Position numbers and translations under genes: made by a program | Shown here: piece by piece, positions 16,409 to 27,871 of the stretch | Layout of the letters: each line of letters starts with the position of its first letter | Numbering within the stretch: position 1 is the first letter of the stretch | The notes under the pieces: generated by a model | Seen by the model: the letters and a program-made list of their open reading frames with translations, nothing else | The model's database searches: none | Told to the model about the DNA's origin: nothing | DNA from: Pectobacterium parmentieri | Lineage (GTDB): Bacteria > Pseudomonadota > Gammaproteobacteria > Enterobacterales > Enterobacteriaceae | NCBI RefSeq assembly: GCF_001742145.1 | Contig: NZ_CP015749.1 | Coordinates: 2,790,001-2,854,000, forward strand | Direction of reading: 5' to 3' | Length of the DNA stretch: 64,000 nt

Positions 16409-19400
16409 TCAGCCCAGTTGTCTGCGTGCATTGCGGAACATACGCATCCACGGGCCATCTTCGCCCCATTCTTCTGGATGCCAGGAGTTACTCACGGTAC
16501 GGAACACGCGTTCAGGGTGCGGCATCATGACAGTTGCCCGGCCGCTGGTGCTGGTTACCGCCGTAATACCGTTTGGCGAACCATTCGGGTTAGCCGGGTA
16601 ATTCTCGGTTACCTGACCGTAGTGGTTGATATAACGCAGCGCTACCAGACCGTGTTCTTCAATTGCCGCCAGATGGGTATCATCACGGACTTCAACTTGT
16701 CCTTCGCCGTGTGAAACAGCAATCGGCATGCGCGATCCCGCCATATCATTCATGAACAGCGACGGGCTTTTCTCCACTTCGACCAGGCTGAAGCGTGCTT
16801 CAAAGCGATCGGATTTATTGCGGACAAAACGCGGCCAGAGATCGGCTCCTGGGATCAGTTCACGCAGATTCGACATCATCTGACAGCCGTTACATACGCC
16901 CAGCGCCAACGTCTGCGGACGCAGGAAGAATTCAGCGAATTCATCGCGCACGCGAGAGTTGAACAGAATAGATTTAGCCCAGCCTTCACCCGCGCCCAGC
17001 ACGTCACCATAAGAGAAGCCGCCACATGCCACCAGCGCCTGGAAATCCTGCAAGTTACGGCGATTCGCCAGCAGGTCGCTCATATGGATATCAATAGCAT
17101 CAAAGCCAGCACGGTGGAACGCCGCTGCCATTTCTACGTGCGAGTTCACCCCCTGCTCACGCAGGACAGCCACTTTAGGCCGGACATGCTTAGCAATATA
17201 AGGCGCGGCAATATCTTCTTTCGGGTCAAAGGTCAGCGACACATTCAGGCCGGGATCGTTATCATCCTGTCTGGCGATATGTTCCTGATCGGCACACTGC
17301 GGATTATCGCGCAGGCGCTGCATCTGCCAACTGGTTTCAGCCCACCAGCGGCGCAGCGTCGAACGGTTTTCCTGATAGACCGCTTCAGCCCCCTGATTGA
17401 TGGTGAAACGCGTTCCTTCTTCAGCCTGACCAAGGTAGTGCACGCACTCGGCCAAACCATGCAGCGCCAGAATAGCTTCCACTTCGGCACGACGCGCGGT
17501 CGGGATCTGGATCACGGCACCCAACTCTTCGTTAAACAGCGTCGCCAGCGTATCCTCGCCCTGGGACGCGATATCGACAGTGACACCGCAGTGACCAGCA
17601 AACGCCATCTCTGCCAGCGTCACCAGCAGACCACCGTCTGAACGGTCGTGGTAGGCCAGGAGCACTTTAGCCGCGACCAACTCTTGGATAGCGTTAAAGA
17701 AGCCCGCCAGTTGCTCTGGGCTACGCACATCTGCCGTCTTACGACCCAGTTGGCGATAAACCTGTGCCAGCGCCGTCGCACCTAATGCTTTATTGCCCGC
17801 GCCCAAATCGATCAGCAGCAGCGCATTATCCTGACCGGTACGCAGTTGTGGCGTTACCGTGTTACGCACGTCTTCTACACGCGCAAATGCAGAGATCACC
17901 AGCGACATCGGCGAAGTGACTGCGCGATCTTCACCGTCTTCCTGCCAGCGGGTTTTCATCGACATGGAGTCTTTACCCACCGGGATCGTCAGACCCAACG
18001 CCGGACACAGTTCTTCACCCACGGCTTTTACCGCATCGTACAGGCCAGCGTCTTCGCCCGGATGCCCTGCCGCCGCCATCCAGTTTGCAGACAGCTTCAC
18101 ACGAGTCAGCGGGCCGATATGCGTAGCAGCAATGTTCGTCAGCGCCTCACCAACCGCCAAACGCGCGGAGGCCGCAAAGTTACGCAACGCGACAGGCGCA
18201 CGTTCACCAATAGACATCGCCTCGCCGTAATAGCTGTCAAGGCTGGCGGTGGTAACGGCACAGTCAGCCACCGGCACCTGCCACGGACCGACCATCTGAT
18301 CGCGCGCTACCATACCGGTAACAGAACGGTCGCCGATGGTGATCAGGAAAGTTTTTTCCGCAACCACAGGCAAATGCAGCACACGCTCGACCGCTTCAGC
18401 CAGATAGATGTCGTCGCGCTGTAGCGGCGTGCCTTCTACCTGTTTGCGCTCCACATCACGCAGCATCTTCGGTGTTTTACCCAGCAGTACATCCAGCGGT
18501 AAGTCGATAGGTTTGTTGTTGAAGTGACGATCGTTCATCGTCAGATGCAGCTCTTCCGTCGCTTCACCAATCACCGCATAAGGCGCACGCTCACGGCGGC
18601 AAATTTCATCAAACTGTGCCAACTGCTCTGGAGCAACGGCCAGAACGTAGCGCTCCTGCGATTCGTTACACCAGACTTCCAGCGGGCTCATGCCCGGCTC
18701 ATCGTTCAAAATATCGCGCAGTTCAAAGCGACCGCCGCGACCACCATCACTCACCAGTTCCGGCATTGCATTCGATAAACCGCCCGCGCCGACATCGTGA
18801 ATGAACAGGATCGGGTTGGCTTCGCCCAATTGCCAGCAGCGGTCGATCACTTCCTGACAGCGACGCTCCATTTCTGGGTTATCACGCTGCACAGAAGCAA
18901 AATCCAGATCCGCATCAGATTGACCCGATGCCATGGAAGACGCCGCGCCACCGCCCAGACCGATATTCATGGACGGCCCGCCCAGAACAATCAGTTTAGC
19001 TCCGACGCTAATTTCGCCTTTTTTGACGTGATCGGCACGGATGTTACCAATACCGCCCGCCAACATAATCGGTTTATGGTAACCACGCAGTTCTGCGCCA
19101 TTGTGGCTATCAACACGCTCTTCATAAGTACGGAAATAGCCCGTCAGTGCAGGACGACCGAATTCGTTGTTAAATGCCGCACCGCCCAATGGGCCTTCGG
19201 TCATGATATCCAGTGCGCTAACAATGCGATCTGGTTTGCCGAACTCTTCTTCTTCCCACGGTTGGATAAAGCCTGGAATACGCAGGTTCGATACGGAGAA
19301 ACCAACCAGACCGGCTTTCGGCTTAGAGCCACGGCCCGTTGCGCCTTCATCACGGATTTCGCCGCCAGACCCTGTTGCAGCACCCGGCCACGGTGAAATC

Positions 19401-20296
19401 GCGGTTGGGTGGTTATGCGTTTCAACCTTCATCAGGATATGCGCGTCTTCCTGATGGTAAGCATATTGCCCGTTGGTATCGGTATAGAAACGGCCGACGG
19501 CGGAACCTTCCATTACGGAGGCGTTGTCTTTATAGGCGGAGAGAACGTGATCGGGTGTGTGTTCAAAGGTATTTTTGATCATTTTGAACAGTGATTTCGG
19601 CTGAGTTACGCCGTCGATCACCCAATCTGCGTTAAAAATCTTATGGCGACAGTGCTCAGAATTCGCCTGCGCAAACATATACAGTTCGATATCGGTTGGG
19701 TTACGGCCCAGATTGTTGAAGGCTTCCAGCAGATAATCAATTTCATCTTCCGCCAATGCCAACCCCAGACGGACGTTCGCCTCTTCCAACGCCTGACGCC
19801 CTTGCAGCAGAATTTCGATACGCTTGAAAGGGGCAGGTTGATGATGAGAGAACAGTGCTTCAGCCTGCTGCAGGTCGCTAAATACGCTTTCCATCATCCT
19901 GTCATGCAACAGTGCCCCCAGTTGCTGCCACTGTTCATCGCTCAGCATTGGCGCATGAATATAGAAAGCTAGCCCGCGCTCCAGACGCAGCACGTTGCTT
20001 AATCCACAGTTATGGGCGATGTCCGTCGCTTTGGAAGACCACGGTGAAATGGTGCCAGGACGTGGCGTGACCAGTAATAAACGACCTTGCGGCTCGTGCT
20101 CAGCGAGAGAAGGACCATACTTCAGCAAACGTGTCAGTTTGGCCTGTTCATCGTTGTTCAGCGGGGCGCTGACATCGGCGAAATGTACGTATTCAGCATA
20201 GATATCGCTGACTGGCAAAACGTGCTCTTTGCAGCGGACCAGCAATTTATTAATACGAAAAGCCGATAAAGCAGGTGAACCACGCAGTATTTCCAT
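16409..20296 (-). CDS. purL: Phosphoribosylformylglycinamidine synthase
   Basis: A 1295-residue single-chain enzyme, the length of E. coli PurL, which converts FGAR, glutamine and ATP to FGAM in purine synthesis. The order is an N-terminal PurS-like part, two PurM-like halves with [18 protein letters not shown] and the ATP loop [16 protein letters not shown], and a C-terminal glutaminase (about residues 1040-1295). The glutaminase has the nucleophile Cys in LGVCNGCQM and the His-Glu pair in [10 protein letters not shown] PurR box lies about 100 bp upstream. It is divergent from mltF. Confidence 0.98.
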   Translation of the reverse strand: MEILRGSPALSAFRINKLLVRCKEHVLPVSDIYAEYVHFADVSAPLNNDEQAKLTRLLKYGPSLAEHEPQGRLLLVTPRPGTISPWSSKATDIAHNCGLSNVLRLERGLAFYIHAPMLSDEQWQQLGALLHDRMMESVFSDLQQAEALFSHHQPAPFKRIEILLQGRQALEEANVRLGLALAEDEIDYLLEAFNNLGRNPTDIELYMFAQANSEHCRHKIFNADWVIDGVTQPKSLFKMIKNTFEHTPDHVLSAYKDNASVMEGSAVGRFYTDTNGQYAYHQEDAHILMKVETHNHPTAISPWPGAATGSGGEIRDEGATGRGSKPKAGLVGFSVSNLRIPGFIQPWEEEEFGKPDRIVSALDIMTEGPLGGAAFNNEFGRPALTGYFRTYEERVDSHNGAELRGYHKPIMLAGGIGNIRADHVKKGEISVGAKLIVLGGPSMNIGLGGGAASSMASGQSDADLDFASVQRDNPEMERRCQEVIDRCWQLGEANPILFIHDVGAGGLSNAMPELVSDGGRGGRFELRDILNDEPGMSPLEVWCNESQERYVLAVAPEQLAQFDEICRRERAPYAVIGEATEELHLTMNDRHFNNKPIDLPLDVLLGKTPKMLRDVERKQVEGTPLQRDDIYLAEAVERVLHLPVVAEKTFLITIGDRSVTGMVARDQMVGPWQVPVADCAVTTASLDSYYGEAMSIGERAPVALRNFAASARLAVGEALTNIAATHIGPLTRVKLSANWMAAAGHPGEDAGLYDAVKAVGEELCPALGLTIPVGKDSMSMKTRWQEDGEDRAVTSPMSLVISAFARVEDVRNTVTPQLRTGQDNALLLIDLGAGNKALGATALAQVYRQLGRKTADVRSPEQLAGFFNAIQELVAAKVLLAYHDRSDGGLLVTLAEMAFAGHCGVTVDIASQGEDTLATLFNEELGAVIQIPTARRAEVEAILALHGLAECVHYLGQAEEGTRFTINQGAEAVYQENRSTLRRWWAETSWQMQRLRDNPQCADQEHIARQDDNDPGLNVSLTFDPKEDIAAPYIAKHVRPKVAVLREQGVNSHVEMAAAFHRAGFDAIDIHMSDLLANRRNLQDFQALVACGGFSYGDVLGAGEGWAKSILFNSRVRDEFAEFFLRPQTLALGVCNGCQMMSNLRELIPGADLWPRFVRNKSDRFEARFSLVEVEKSPSLFMNDMAGSRMPIAVSHGEGQVEVRDDTHLAAIEEHGLVALRYINHYGQVTENYPANPNGSPNGITAVTSTSGRATVMMPHPERVFRTVSNSWHPEEWGEDGPWMRMFRNARRQLG

Positions 20297-20393
20297 AATC
20301 TAAAGTTCTCTCGTCTTCGATGCACTGGCTGCAATACAGCCACTGGGTACAACAGGGGGGAAACGCGCACATTATAGAGAATCCTTCCCTCGG

Positions 20394-20409
20394 ACGAAAC
20401 CGTTTGCGT
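20394..20409 (-). promoter_or_regulatory. PurR box of purL
   Basis: ACGAAACCGTTTGCGT fits ANGCAANCGNTTNCNT at all but one fixed position, 98 bp before the purL start. purL is a known PurR target. Confidence 0.85.
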
Positions 20410-20575
20410 GGCGATAATTTCACTTCGCATCTGCCGAATGATTAATCGGTGACCAAATCAATAAAAGTTGCACACTGGCGGTTTGTTAAGCAAAATGCCC
20501 CAACTCTGGGAAATGACATATAAAAAAACTGCCGTTACAGACAGCCTGGCCACCCGGCCGCCGAGAGATAACTAT

Positions 20576-22021
20576 TTGAAGCCTTTAAAATTAAATTATT
20601 TTTTCATCGGGATTATCACGTTACTACTGGCGTTAGCGCTATGGCCTAGCATTCCCTGGCGCAGCAGTCAGGATGTGCAGCTCAGGCAGATCCTGTCACG
20701 CGGCGAGTTGCGTATCAGCACCGTTAACTCACCGCTGACTTATGCAATGAGCAACGGATCCCCGACAGGTCTGGACTATGAACTGGCAAAACGTTTCGCC
20801 GATTACCTCGGCGTCAAGCTGGTGGTTTCGTCGCGCAAGAACCTTGACGAACTGTTCGACGATCTGGACGGTGACGATGCCGACCTACTGGCTGCCGGGC
20901 TGATTTACAATCACGAGCGTCTGGAGCGTTTCCGTGCTGGCCCGACCTACTACTCCATTTCGCAGCAAATGGTCTACCGCCTCGGTTCACCTCGTCCCAA
21001 AACGCTGGATAAGCTGCAAGGCCGCCTCGTTGTCACATCGGGCTCCGCCCATGCAGCGACCCTGCGCGATTTAAAAGCAGAGAAGTACCCACAGTTAAGT
21101 TGGGAATCCGCCTCCGATCAGAGCACGCAGGAACTATTGAAACAGGTTGCCGACGGCAAACTGGACTATGCGCTAGGTGACTCCGTTACCATCGGCCTGA
21201 TGCAGCGTATTCATCCACAACTCGCCGTCGCCTTCGATCTCAGCGACGAAGAGCCTGTCACCTGGTATATGCGCCGTTCGCATGATGATAGCCTGTCTGC
21301 TGCCTTGTTGGATTTTTTCAGCAAGATTGTCGAAGACGGTACGCTCGCACGTCTGGAGGAAAAATATCTCGGCCACGTTGGTGAATTTGATTATGTCGAT
21401 ACCACCACGTTTCTAGGTGCGATTGATGAAACACTGCCAGACCTGCGCCCGCTGTTCGAAAAGTACGCCATCAATATCGACTGGAAGTTGCTGGCCGCTA
21501 TCTCCTATCAGGAGTCACACTGGAACCCGCTGGCAACCTCCCCTACTGGTGTGCGTGGGCTGATGATGCTAACGCGTAACACCGCAGAAAGCCTGAACGT
21601 GACCGATCGCATCGACCCAGAGCAGAGTATTCGCGGCGGCGCACAATATATGTCGTATATGATGCAAAAAATGCCAGACACCATTCCAGAAGATGAAAAA
21701 ATCTGGTTTGCGCTGGCATCCTACAACATGGGATACGCCCATCTGCTTGATGCACGTAAATTGACCGAGAAACAAAAAGGCAATCCTGACAGTTGGGTAG
21801 ACGTAAAAATGCGTTTACCCATGCTGAGCCAGAAGCGCTATTACACCCAAACTACCTACGGCTACGCGCGCGGGCAAGAAGCCTATAACTATGTGGAAAA
21901 TATTCGACGCTATATGGTGAGTCTGGAAGGTTATCTGATAGAAAAAGAAACCAAAGCGCAGCAGCAAACTCAGATTGCGCAAAGCTATCCGGCGGTTCCT
22001 CTCAACAAGGTGCCGGAATAA
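20576..22021 (+). CDS. mltF: Membrane-bound lytic murein transglycosylase F
   Basis: A 481-residue envelope enzyme that cuts peptidoglycan with formation of 1,6-anhydro-muramic ends. An N-terminal helix (residues 8-24) is followed by a solute-binding-like domain (about 40-265, with [18 protein letters not shown]) and a C-terminal SLT domain with the catalytic Glu in [19 protein letters not shown] and [13 protein letters not shown]. The start is a TTG that aligns with the start of E. coli MltF ([11 protein letters not shown]); GAGAGA lies upstream. The frame is open further upstream with ATG at 20495 and 20513, which would add a 21-27-residue tail not found in the E. coli protein. Confidence 0.92.
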   Translation: MKPLKLNYFFIGIITLLLALALWPSIPWRSSQDVQLRQILSRGELRISTVNSPLTYAMSNGSPTGLDYELAKRFADYLGVKLVVSSRKNLDELFDDLDGDDADLLAAGLIYNHERLERFRAGPTYYSISQQMVYRLGSPRPKTLDKLQGRLVVTSGSAHAATLRDLKAEKYPQLSWESASDQSTQELLKQVADGKLDYALGDSVTIGLMQRIHPQLAVAFDLSDEEPVTWYMRRSHDDSLSAALLDFFSKIVEDGTLARLEEKYLGHVGEFDYVDTTTFLGAIDETLPDLRPLFEKYAINIDWKLLAAISYQESHWNPLATSPTGVRGLMMLTRNTAESLNVTDRIDPEQSIRGGAQYMSYMMQKMPDTIPEDEKIWFALASYNMGYAHLLDARKLTEKQKGNPDSWVDVKMRLPMLSQKRYYTQTTYGYARGQEAYNYVENIRRYMVSLEGYLIEKETKAQQQTQIAQSYPAVPLNKVPE

Positions 22022-22089
22022 GCCTACATCAAGGAAGAAAAACGCTGCCACTCCAGCGCTGATACTGATCACCTCGGCCCAACTTTAGG

Positions 22090-22133
22090 AAAAAAAATGG
22101 GGATGAGGTTCCCGCAGGGACACCTCGCCCCAT
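22090..22133 (-). terminator. Terminator of tadA
   Basis: Minus strand ATGGGGCGAGGT pairs with ACCTCATCCCCAT and is followed by a run of eight U. It lies between the convergent mltF and tadA. Confidence 0.8.
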
Positions 22134-22175
22134 GGTAGATCCGTGTATCTCGATGCTTAAACGTTCGGCATTACG

Positions 22176-22688
<513 letters not shown>

Positions 22689-22695
22689 TCACTTA

Positions 22696-22900
22696 GAACC
22701 TATCCCATTAGGACTATTTCACTTACCATTTTGAACCTGGGCAGTGCTCGCACAAACGCAATTGCGTTTGAACGCCCCTTGGGGCAGCCCGAAGGGTGAG
22801 TGTAGCGAATAATCCTCACGTACTACGTGTACGCTCCGGTTTTTCCGCGCTGTCCGAGTCCAAACTGGCAGCGCCAATAAACGCCTACTGGAATAGGCCC
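22696..22900. repeat. 205-bp inverted-repeat (MITE-like) element
   Basis: Imperfect terminal inverted repeats, GAACCTATCCCATTAGG at the left and CCTACTGGAATAGGCC at the right, bound the element. Inside are a 16-bp palindrome AAACGCAATTGCGTTT, the hairpin-forming CGCCCCTTGGGGC, and TACTACGTGTACG. No reading frame is supported. It sits between pgpC and tadA, 14 bp upstream of the tadA start, so it may carry or displace the tadA promoter. Confidence 0.6.
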
Positions 22901-22956
22901 TTATTATTCGTATTTTGGCGGCGCATTATACCTATATAGGTGACGTATTGAAGGCG

Positions 22957-23595
22957 TTACTCTAGTTGTTGCAGGCTACCTTCAGGCGTCACCCGCCAGC
23001 GGTGTTCGCAAAAATAGAGCAATGGGTTGTCCTGCTTGCTGTCGCTATAGCCGCTGTAAAGCTTGAGCGGGACACCTAAACGCTGTTCCATCTGCGTTAC
23101 TTTCTCATGCCCAAGACAGCGCAGCGTGAGTACCCAGCCACCGTAGCGGCGCGTAATCTGACTCCCCATCAGGCGAACGCCGGATAGAAAAGGCGAATCG
23201 TGATAGACCTGTTCCACCAGTCGCTGTGGCGATCCAGTCACCAGCCAAACCTGTGCATCACTGTCTTCGAGATAGGTATTCAACCGTCGCTGAACCTGCG
23301 GAAACGGTATGACATCACAACGAAACGCAGCAACGAACTGCTTTTCAAGCAGGGCAAGATCGTCTTCGTCACGCCCAAACGTAATCGCCCACAGCAGCCA
23401 GCTCATTGGCCAGCGAGCCGCGCGACCACGAATTAATAAGCCCAGTCCAATAACGGGCAATAGTGGAATAACCAGAATGAGGTTTAACGGCAACCGACGA
23501 AGCAAGAAACGCAGAAAGTTGCCAAACATGTCTTGCTGATGCAACGTGCCATCCAGATCAAAAAAAACAATGCGTTGCTCTCGCTTATCACTCAA
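22957..23595 (-). CDS. pgpC: Phosphatidylglycerophosphatase C
   Basis: A 212-residue HAD-family membrane phosphatase (formerly YfhB) that dephosphorylates phosphatidylglycerol phosphate to phosphatidylglycerol. The nucleophile motif FFDLDGTLH is at residues 11-19 and a hydrophobic helix spans about 34-55. VWLVTGSPQRLVEQ is HAD motif II and SDSKQDNPLL motif III/IV. It lies between murQ and tadA; the 32-bp gap from murQ suggests co-transcription. Confidence 0.88.
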   Translation of the reverse strand: MSDKREQRIVFFDLDGTLHQQDMFGNFLRFLLRRLPLNLILVIPLLPVIGLGLLIRGRAARWPMSWLLWAITFGRDEDDLALLEKQFVAAFRCDVIPFPQVQRRLNTYLEDSDAQVWLVTGSPQRLVEQVYHDSPFLSGVRLMGSQITRRYGGWVLTLRCLGHEKVTQMEQRLGVPLKLYSGYSDSKQDNPLLYFCEHRWRVTPEGSLQQLE

Positions 23596-23627
23596 AACAT
23601 ATCCCCCCGACTTACACCAAGATGGTC

Positions 23628-24554
23628 TTATCTGCCAATCAGCGCCTCACGCAGATAACCGTTGTGCTGTTTCAGGCGCTCACGCGCCGCCTCCACGTCA
23701 ATATTAGCCAGAAGCATCAGAATCGCAGGCTTAACGTCATTATCCGCCTGTACCAACGCCTGTAGCGCGGTATCCGGTTCTGCCCCCGTTGCTTCCACCA
23801 CGATACGGCAAGCCCGGTCCAACAGCTTCACATTGGTTGCCTTCACATCGACCATCAAATTTTGATAGACCTTGCCCAGCTTAACCATTACGCCGGTAGA
23901 AATCATATTCAGGACTAATTTTTGCGCCGTTCCCGACTTCAGCCGCGTCGAGCCCGTTAACGCCTCCGGGCCGACCACAGTAGATATCGCTACCTGCGCT
24001 TCCCGTGCGATTGGGGAGTCTGGGTTACAAGAGATTGCCGCGGTCCGGCTGCCAACGTGGCGCGCATAGCGCAATGCGCCAATCACATACGGCGTTCTGC
24101 CCGATGCCGCAAGACCGATCACCATATCAGCAGCGGTTAAACCCAGCGCTTTCAAATCCGCCTCACCCAGTGCCGGATCGTCTTCCGCGCCTTCTACCGC
24201 CTTAAGTAACGCCCCCGGCCCGCCGGCAATCAGACCGATAACCAGCCCGTGTGGCACACCAAACGTCGGCGGACATTCCGATGCATCCAATACCCCTAAA
24301 CGGCCGCTAGTGCCCGCACCCAGATAGATCAGCCGCCCCCCCGCCTGTAACGAAGCCGTAGCCAGATCGACAGCCTCGGCGATCGCGGGTAAAACCTGCG
24401 CGATGGCTTCAGGCACTTTCCGATCTTCCTGATTAAAGGCGTGCATCATCTCCAGTGTAGATAACTGATCCAGCGACATTGTTGCCGGGTTACGAGTTTC
24501 AGAAACCAGTTTCCCTAAATTAAGACGATCTCTATTCACTATGCCTGAACTCAC
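23628..24554 (-). CDS. murQ: N-acetylmuramic acid 6-phosphate etherase
   Basis: A 308-residue SIS-domain enzyme that splits the lactyl ether of MurNAc-6-phosphate to give GlcNAc-6-phosphate, in cell-wall recycling. The sugar-phosphate loop [21 protein letters not shown] and the second SIS motif [16 protein letters not shown] are complete, and the C-terminal helices carry [20 protein letters not shown]. No murP or murR adjoins it, so the substrate probably comes from AnmK-produced recycled muropeptides and not from a local PTS. It is divergent from lapG. Confidence 0.95.
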   Translation of the reverse strand: MSSGIVNRDRLNLGKLVSETRNPATMSLDQLSTLEMMHAFNQEDRKVPEAIAQVLPAIAEAVDLATASLQAGGRLIYLGAGTSGRLGVLDASECPPTFGVPHGLVIGLIAGGPGALLKAVEGAEDDPALGEADLKALGLTAADMVIGLAASGRTPYVIGALRYARHVGSRTAAISCNPDSPIAREAQVAISTVVGPEALTGSTRLKSGTAQKLVLNMISTGVMVKLGKVYQNLMVDVKATNVKLLDRACRIVVEATGAEPDTALQALVQADNDVKPAILMLLANIDVEAARERLKQHNGYLREALIGR

Positions 24555-24693
24555 TCTGATACCTCATGCCTGCGTTCTTTCAATGATTTTCACCACTATA
24601 ATCGCTTTGGAGCCCTGAAAAAGTAAGCTATTCTGCATCGTAGCATCGAATTCACTCTCCCATTCATCTCGCAAGGTAAACAGAGAAACCTCA

Positions 24694-25383
24694 GTGCGAC
24701 TCTCCAGATTCAAGCTCTCCAGTTACAAGCTCTTCTTTATTAGCTGTCTGCTGTTTCTGCTGGCGGGTTCTCTACGTGCGGACTGGGATTTTATTACCAT
24801 TAATCAGCGGACCGAGCAGCTTTATGGCCCGGCAATGCCCGACGCTCGCCGTCGGATAGATGAATGGCAAACGCTGTTGGTCAATTCCCGCAATAAAAAC
24901 GAAAAAGCGCTGCTGAGTAGCGTGAACCAGTTTTTCAACGATCGTATGCTGTTTCGCGATGATATTGTCGTCTGGAATCAGGAAGATTACTGGGCAACAC
25001 CGATTGAAGCACTGCGCAAAGGCGCTGGAGATTGTGAGGATTATGCGCTTGCCAAGTATTTTACCCTGCGCCATTTAGGCGTTCCTGCGGACAAATTACG
25101 CATTACCTATGTTAAAGCCTTGCGTCTGAATAAAGCGCATATGGTGCTCACCTATTACCCTACGCCAACTTCAATTCCGCTGGTGTTGGATAATCTGACT
25201 GACAAGATCCAACCTGCGACAGAGCGCAACGATTTAGTTCCGGTGTACGCCTTTAATGGCGGTGGTCTCTGGCTACCGGGAGCAAGCGGCAGCAACAAAC
25301 GCGTCGGTGACAGTAAACGACTTTCACGCTGGCAGGATGTATTAACCAAAATGCGAGCCGAAGGGTTTTCAATTGAGGAGTAA
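24694..25383 (+). CDS. lapG: Periplasmic cysteine protease LapG
   Basis: A 229-residue bacterial transglutaminase-like cysteine protease. A signal peptide covers residues 1-29. The triad is Cys114 (in GAGDCEDYA), His149 and Asp166; the Asp, Glu and Asp around Cys114 form the calcium site known for LapG. In Pseudomonas fluorescens LapG cuts the LapA adhesin near its N-terminus and is held inactive by LapD at high c-di-GMP. Here it begins the adhesion island, 9 bp before lapD, so the two are one operon. The start is a GTG; AAGG lies 18 bases upstream, so the ribosome site is weak. Confidence 0.93.
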   Translation: MRLSRFKLSSYKLFFISCLLFLLAGSLRADWDFITINQRTEQLYGPAMPDARRRIDEWQTLLVNSRNKNEKALLSSVNQFFNDRMLFRDDIVVWNQEDYWATPIEALRKGAGDCEDYALAKYFTLRHLGVPADKLRITYVKALRLNKAHMVLTYYPTPTSIPLVLDNLTDKIQPATERNDLVPVYAFNGGGLWLPGASGSNKRVGDSKRLSRWQDVLTKMRAEGFSIEE

Positions 25384-25392
25384 AGGTAGGCT

Positions 25393-27345
25393 ATGTCTTT
25401 ATACAAACAATTACTGATAGCCATCTGCCTGTTTGTGCTAATCATTTTCAGCGGGAGTTTTTTCGTCAGCCTGGAAAATTCGCGCGAACAATATAATAAC
25501 CAGCTTCACTCACATGCACAGGATGCTGCGACTGCACTTGGGCTCTCCCTGACGCCGAATATTGATGACCCTGCGATGGTGGAGCTGATGGTCAGCTCAA
25601 TTTTCGACAGCGGCTATTTTTCCAGTATTCGCGTGCGAGATTTAAAAACCGGCAACGTCACGCTGGCACGTACCGCATCACCGGATATCCCTGACGTACC
25701 GATCTGGTTTGTCCGATTAGTGGACCTTCAGCCCGGTGCAGGCGAAGCCATTGTGATGCGCGGTTGGGAACAGGCGGCAAAAGTCGAAGTGGTCAGCCAC
25801 CCGATGTTCGCAGTAACCCGACTGTGGCGCAGCAGTACGGCGACGTTCCTGTGGCTGCTTGGCTGCGGCACGCTGGGCGTACTCATCGGTGCGCTGTTCC
25901 TGCGCCGCCAGTTACGCCCACTCGACTATATCGTCGATCAATCGCTGGCAATTACCCGCCGTGAATTCCTTAGCCAGCCGGATCTGCCCAATACGCCGGA
26001 ATTCCGCCGCGTCGCACAGGCAATGAACCTGATGGTCAGCAAACTCAAGACACTGTTTGAAGAGGAGGCAGAGCGGAGCGAGCGCTTACGTCAGGAAGCC
26101 TATCAGGATCCACAAACCGGGCTGAATAACCGCCGTGCATTTGATATGCAATTCAACGACAAACTGGCCGATGAGGAAACGGCACCCGGCTTTCTTATTA
26201 TGATTCGCGTTCAGGATCTGGCGGGTATGAATCAACGACTGGGCGGCCAGCGTACTGATGCGCTGTTAGCCTCCGTTGGGAATATCCTGCGAAAAATGCA
26301 AAAACAGCACACGAATACGGAAAGTCTTTTAGCGCGTATCCGCGGTGGGGAATTTGCCCTGTTCTGCCCTGGCTTGGTTGATAAAGAAGCCTATGCGCTG
26401 ATTGGAGAACTGACGCGTAACATCGAAACCTTGCATCTGACAGGCGAAACCGATGTCTCCCCTGTTGCCCAATTCGGCATGGTGCCTTTCCGCCACGGCG
26501 ACACCGCACAATCCCTGTTTATTCAGGGCGATCAGGCGCTTACGCGAGCCGAAAGCGATACCGATACTGCCGCCTCTCACCAGATTCCGTCACTCAGTGC
26601 GGAACAGATCGAGACCGATCGCCATATGTGGTTTAACCTGCTCGACCCCATCCTTGAACAGGAACGTTTGCAGCTTTTCCTGCAACCCGTTGTCGCGTGT
26701 GACGATCCCAGCCAGATATTACATCACAAGGTACTGGCTCGCATTCAGGACGCGCAAGGAAACAGCATCGCGGCAGGTCGCTTCCTGCCGTGGATCCAAC
26801 GCTTTGGCTGGGATACCCGCCTGGATCAGACCATGCTACGCGAAGTATTGGCCTATCTCCGCCAGCACGACGGCAACCTCGCACTGAGCCTGTCTGGCAC
26901 CACAGCCCAGGATCTTCATCTACTCACCGACCTGCTCGCCCCGCTGAAGCATCAACCAGACATTGCCAGACGGCTGATTTTGGAGCTGGATGAGAATCAA
27001 CTGCCAGACAGCGTCCAACTGGAAGCCTTAATCAAGCTATTGAATGAGCATGGCTGTGCGCTGGGGTTACAGCACTTTGGTGGACGCTTTAATATGATCG
27101 GCAACTTGTCCCAGTGGGGGCTGGCTTACCTTAAAGTCGATGGCAGCTACATCCGTAATATCGATCAGGAAAGCGATAAGCAAATGTTTATCGAAGCGCT
27201 GTATCGTGCCACCAACAGCATTGCCTTACCGCTTATCGCCGAACGCGTTGAAACAGCGGGTGAATTAAAAGTGCTTCAGGAGATGGGATTACAGGGCGCA
27301 ATGGGACGACTGCTGGGTGAACCGGCGCTAGCGCTCAAGGCCTGA
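25393..27345 (+). CDS. lapD: c-di-GMP receptor LapD
   Basis: A 650-residue inner-membrane receptor. Helix 1 (about 7-27), a periplasmic output domain (28-150) with the conserved Trp loop VMRGWEQAAKVEVVSHP that binds LapG, helix 2 (about 153-172), a HAMP segment, then a degenerate GGDEF domain (about 235-395, RGGEF in place of GGDEF) and a degenerate EAL domain (about 420-645, KVLAR in place of EAL; LQHFGG in place of DDFG). Both domains thus look enzymatically dead, as in Pseudomonas LapD, and the EAL domain is expected only to bind c-di-GMP. ATG has AAAGGTAGG just upstream. Overlapping function with lapG is clear from adjacency. Confidence 0.93.
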   Translation: MSLYKQLLIAICLFVLIIFSGSFFVSLENSREQYNNQLHSHAQDAATALGLSLTPNIDDPAMVELMVSSIFDSGYFSSIRVRDLKTGNVTLARTASPDIPDVPIWFVRLVDLQPGAGEAIVMRGWEQAAKVEVVSHPMFAVTRLWRSSTATFLWLLGCGTLGVLIGALFLRRQLRPLDYIVDQSLAITRREFLSQPDLPNTPEFRRVAQAMNLMVSKLKTLFEEEAERSERLRQEAYQDPQTGLNNRRAFDMQFNDKLADEETAPGFLIMIRVQDLAGMNQRLGGQRTDALLASVGNILRKMQKQHTNTESLLARIRGGEFALFCPGLVDKEAYALIGELTRNIETLHLTGETDVSPVAQFGMVPFRHGDTAQSLFIQGDQALTRAESDTDTAASHQIPSLSAEQIETDRHMWFNLLDPILEQERLQLFLQPVVACDDPSQILHHKVLARIQDAQGNSIAAGRFLPWIQRFGWDTRLDQTMLREVLAYLRQHDGNLALSLSGTTAQDLHLLTDLLAPLKHQPDIARRLILELDENQLPDSVQLEALIKLLNEHGCALGLQHFGGRFNMIGNLSQWGLAYLKVDGSYIRNIDQESDKQMFIEALYRATNSIALPLIAERVETAGELKVLQEMGLQGAMGRLLGEPALALKA

Positions 27346-27370
27346 CGTGACGCCATTTTGGCTAACGGAA

Positions 27371-27425
27371 TTTTAACCGTCCCGGCCTCTTCTATTGCGG
27401 AGAGAAGCCGGGATCGAGGTTAAAA
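27371..27425. terminator. Bidirectional terminator after lapD
   Basis: TTTTAACC and CCCGGC-CTTCT pair with AGAG-AAGCCGGG and GGTTAAAA over a short loop. The A/T-rich ends allow use by both lapD and the leftward 114-residue gene. Confidence 0.8.
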
Positions 27426-27467
27426 TACTCTTGCTTTAACACATTGTATCTTTAAAAGATTATCTCT

Positions 27468-27812
27468 TTAAAACATCGTTTCTTCATCATCACCAATCAG
27501 CTTGTTCAATCCGCCATTCAGCGCTTCACGCGCCTGTGCACGGCTGATCAACTTCAACTGTGCCGCCTGAGGGAAATCGGTAATGCTGACTACACCTTTC
27601 TGGATCAAAACCTGAATTAAATCTTCCAGCACACGCACCATTTCCAGATCGCTTTGCTGCAGTTGCTGCAAACTGGACATCGCCGCCTGATGGCTCCGGA
27701 CCCAGGCCTGCGCCTCACGCGAATCGTCAGGCAACTCACCATTCATTTCAGGAAAAGGACTCTCTTCTACCTTCATCAGATGCCCATCACTATCGCGCTG
27801 GATATAAAACAT
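27468..27812 (-). CDS. Conserved small protein linked to lap genes, unknown function
   Basis: A 114-residue soluble, acidic protein starting MFYIQRDSDGHLMKVEESPF. It has no signal peptide or membrane segment; residues 30-70 look like a coiled-coil helix (AWVRSHQAAMSSLQQLQQS) and the C-terminus ends in an acidic tail. Proteins of this type occur next to lapG/lapD in Pseudomonas and are labelled, without functional basis, tryptophan synthase beta-like. The start at 27812 is chosen because the upstream 21 residues of the open frame read into the adhesin end. It follows the adhesin gene with 59 bp between them, same direction, so it is probably read from the adhesin transcript. Function unknown. 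Confidence 0.75.
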   Translation of the reverse strand: MFYIQRDSDGHLMKVEESPFPEMNGELPDDSREAQAWVRSHQAAMSSLQQLQQSDLEMVRVLEDLIQVLIQKGVVSITDFPQAAQLKLISRAQAREALNGGLNKLIGDDEETMF

Positions 27813-27871
27813 TTTCAGAGACCTTTTATGTTTTCGATAAGAAGGGAGCCGGGCAGGCTCCGCCTTTTCCA

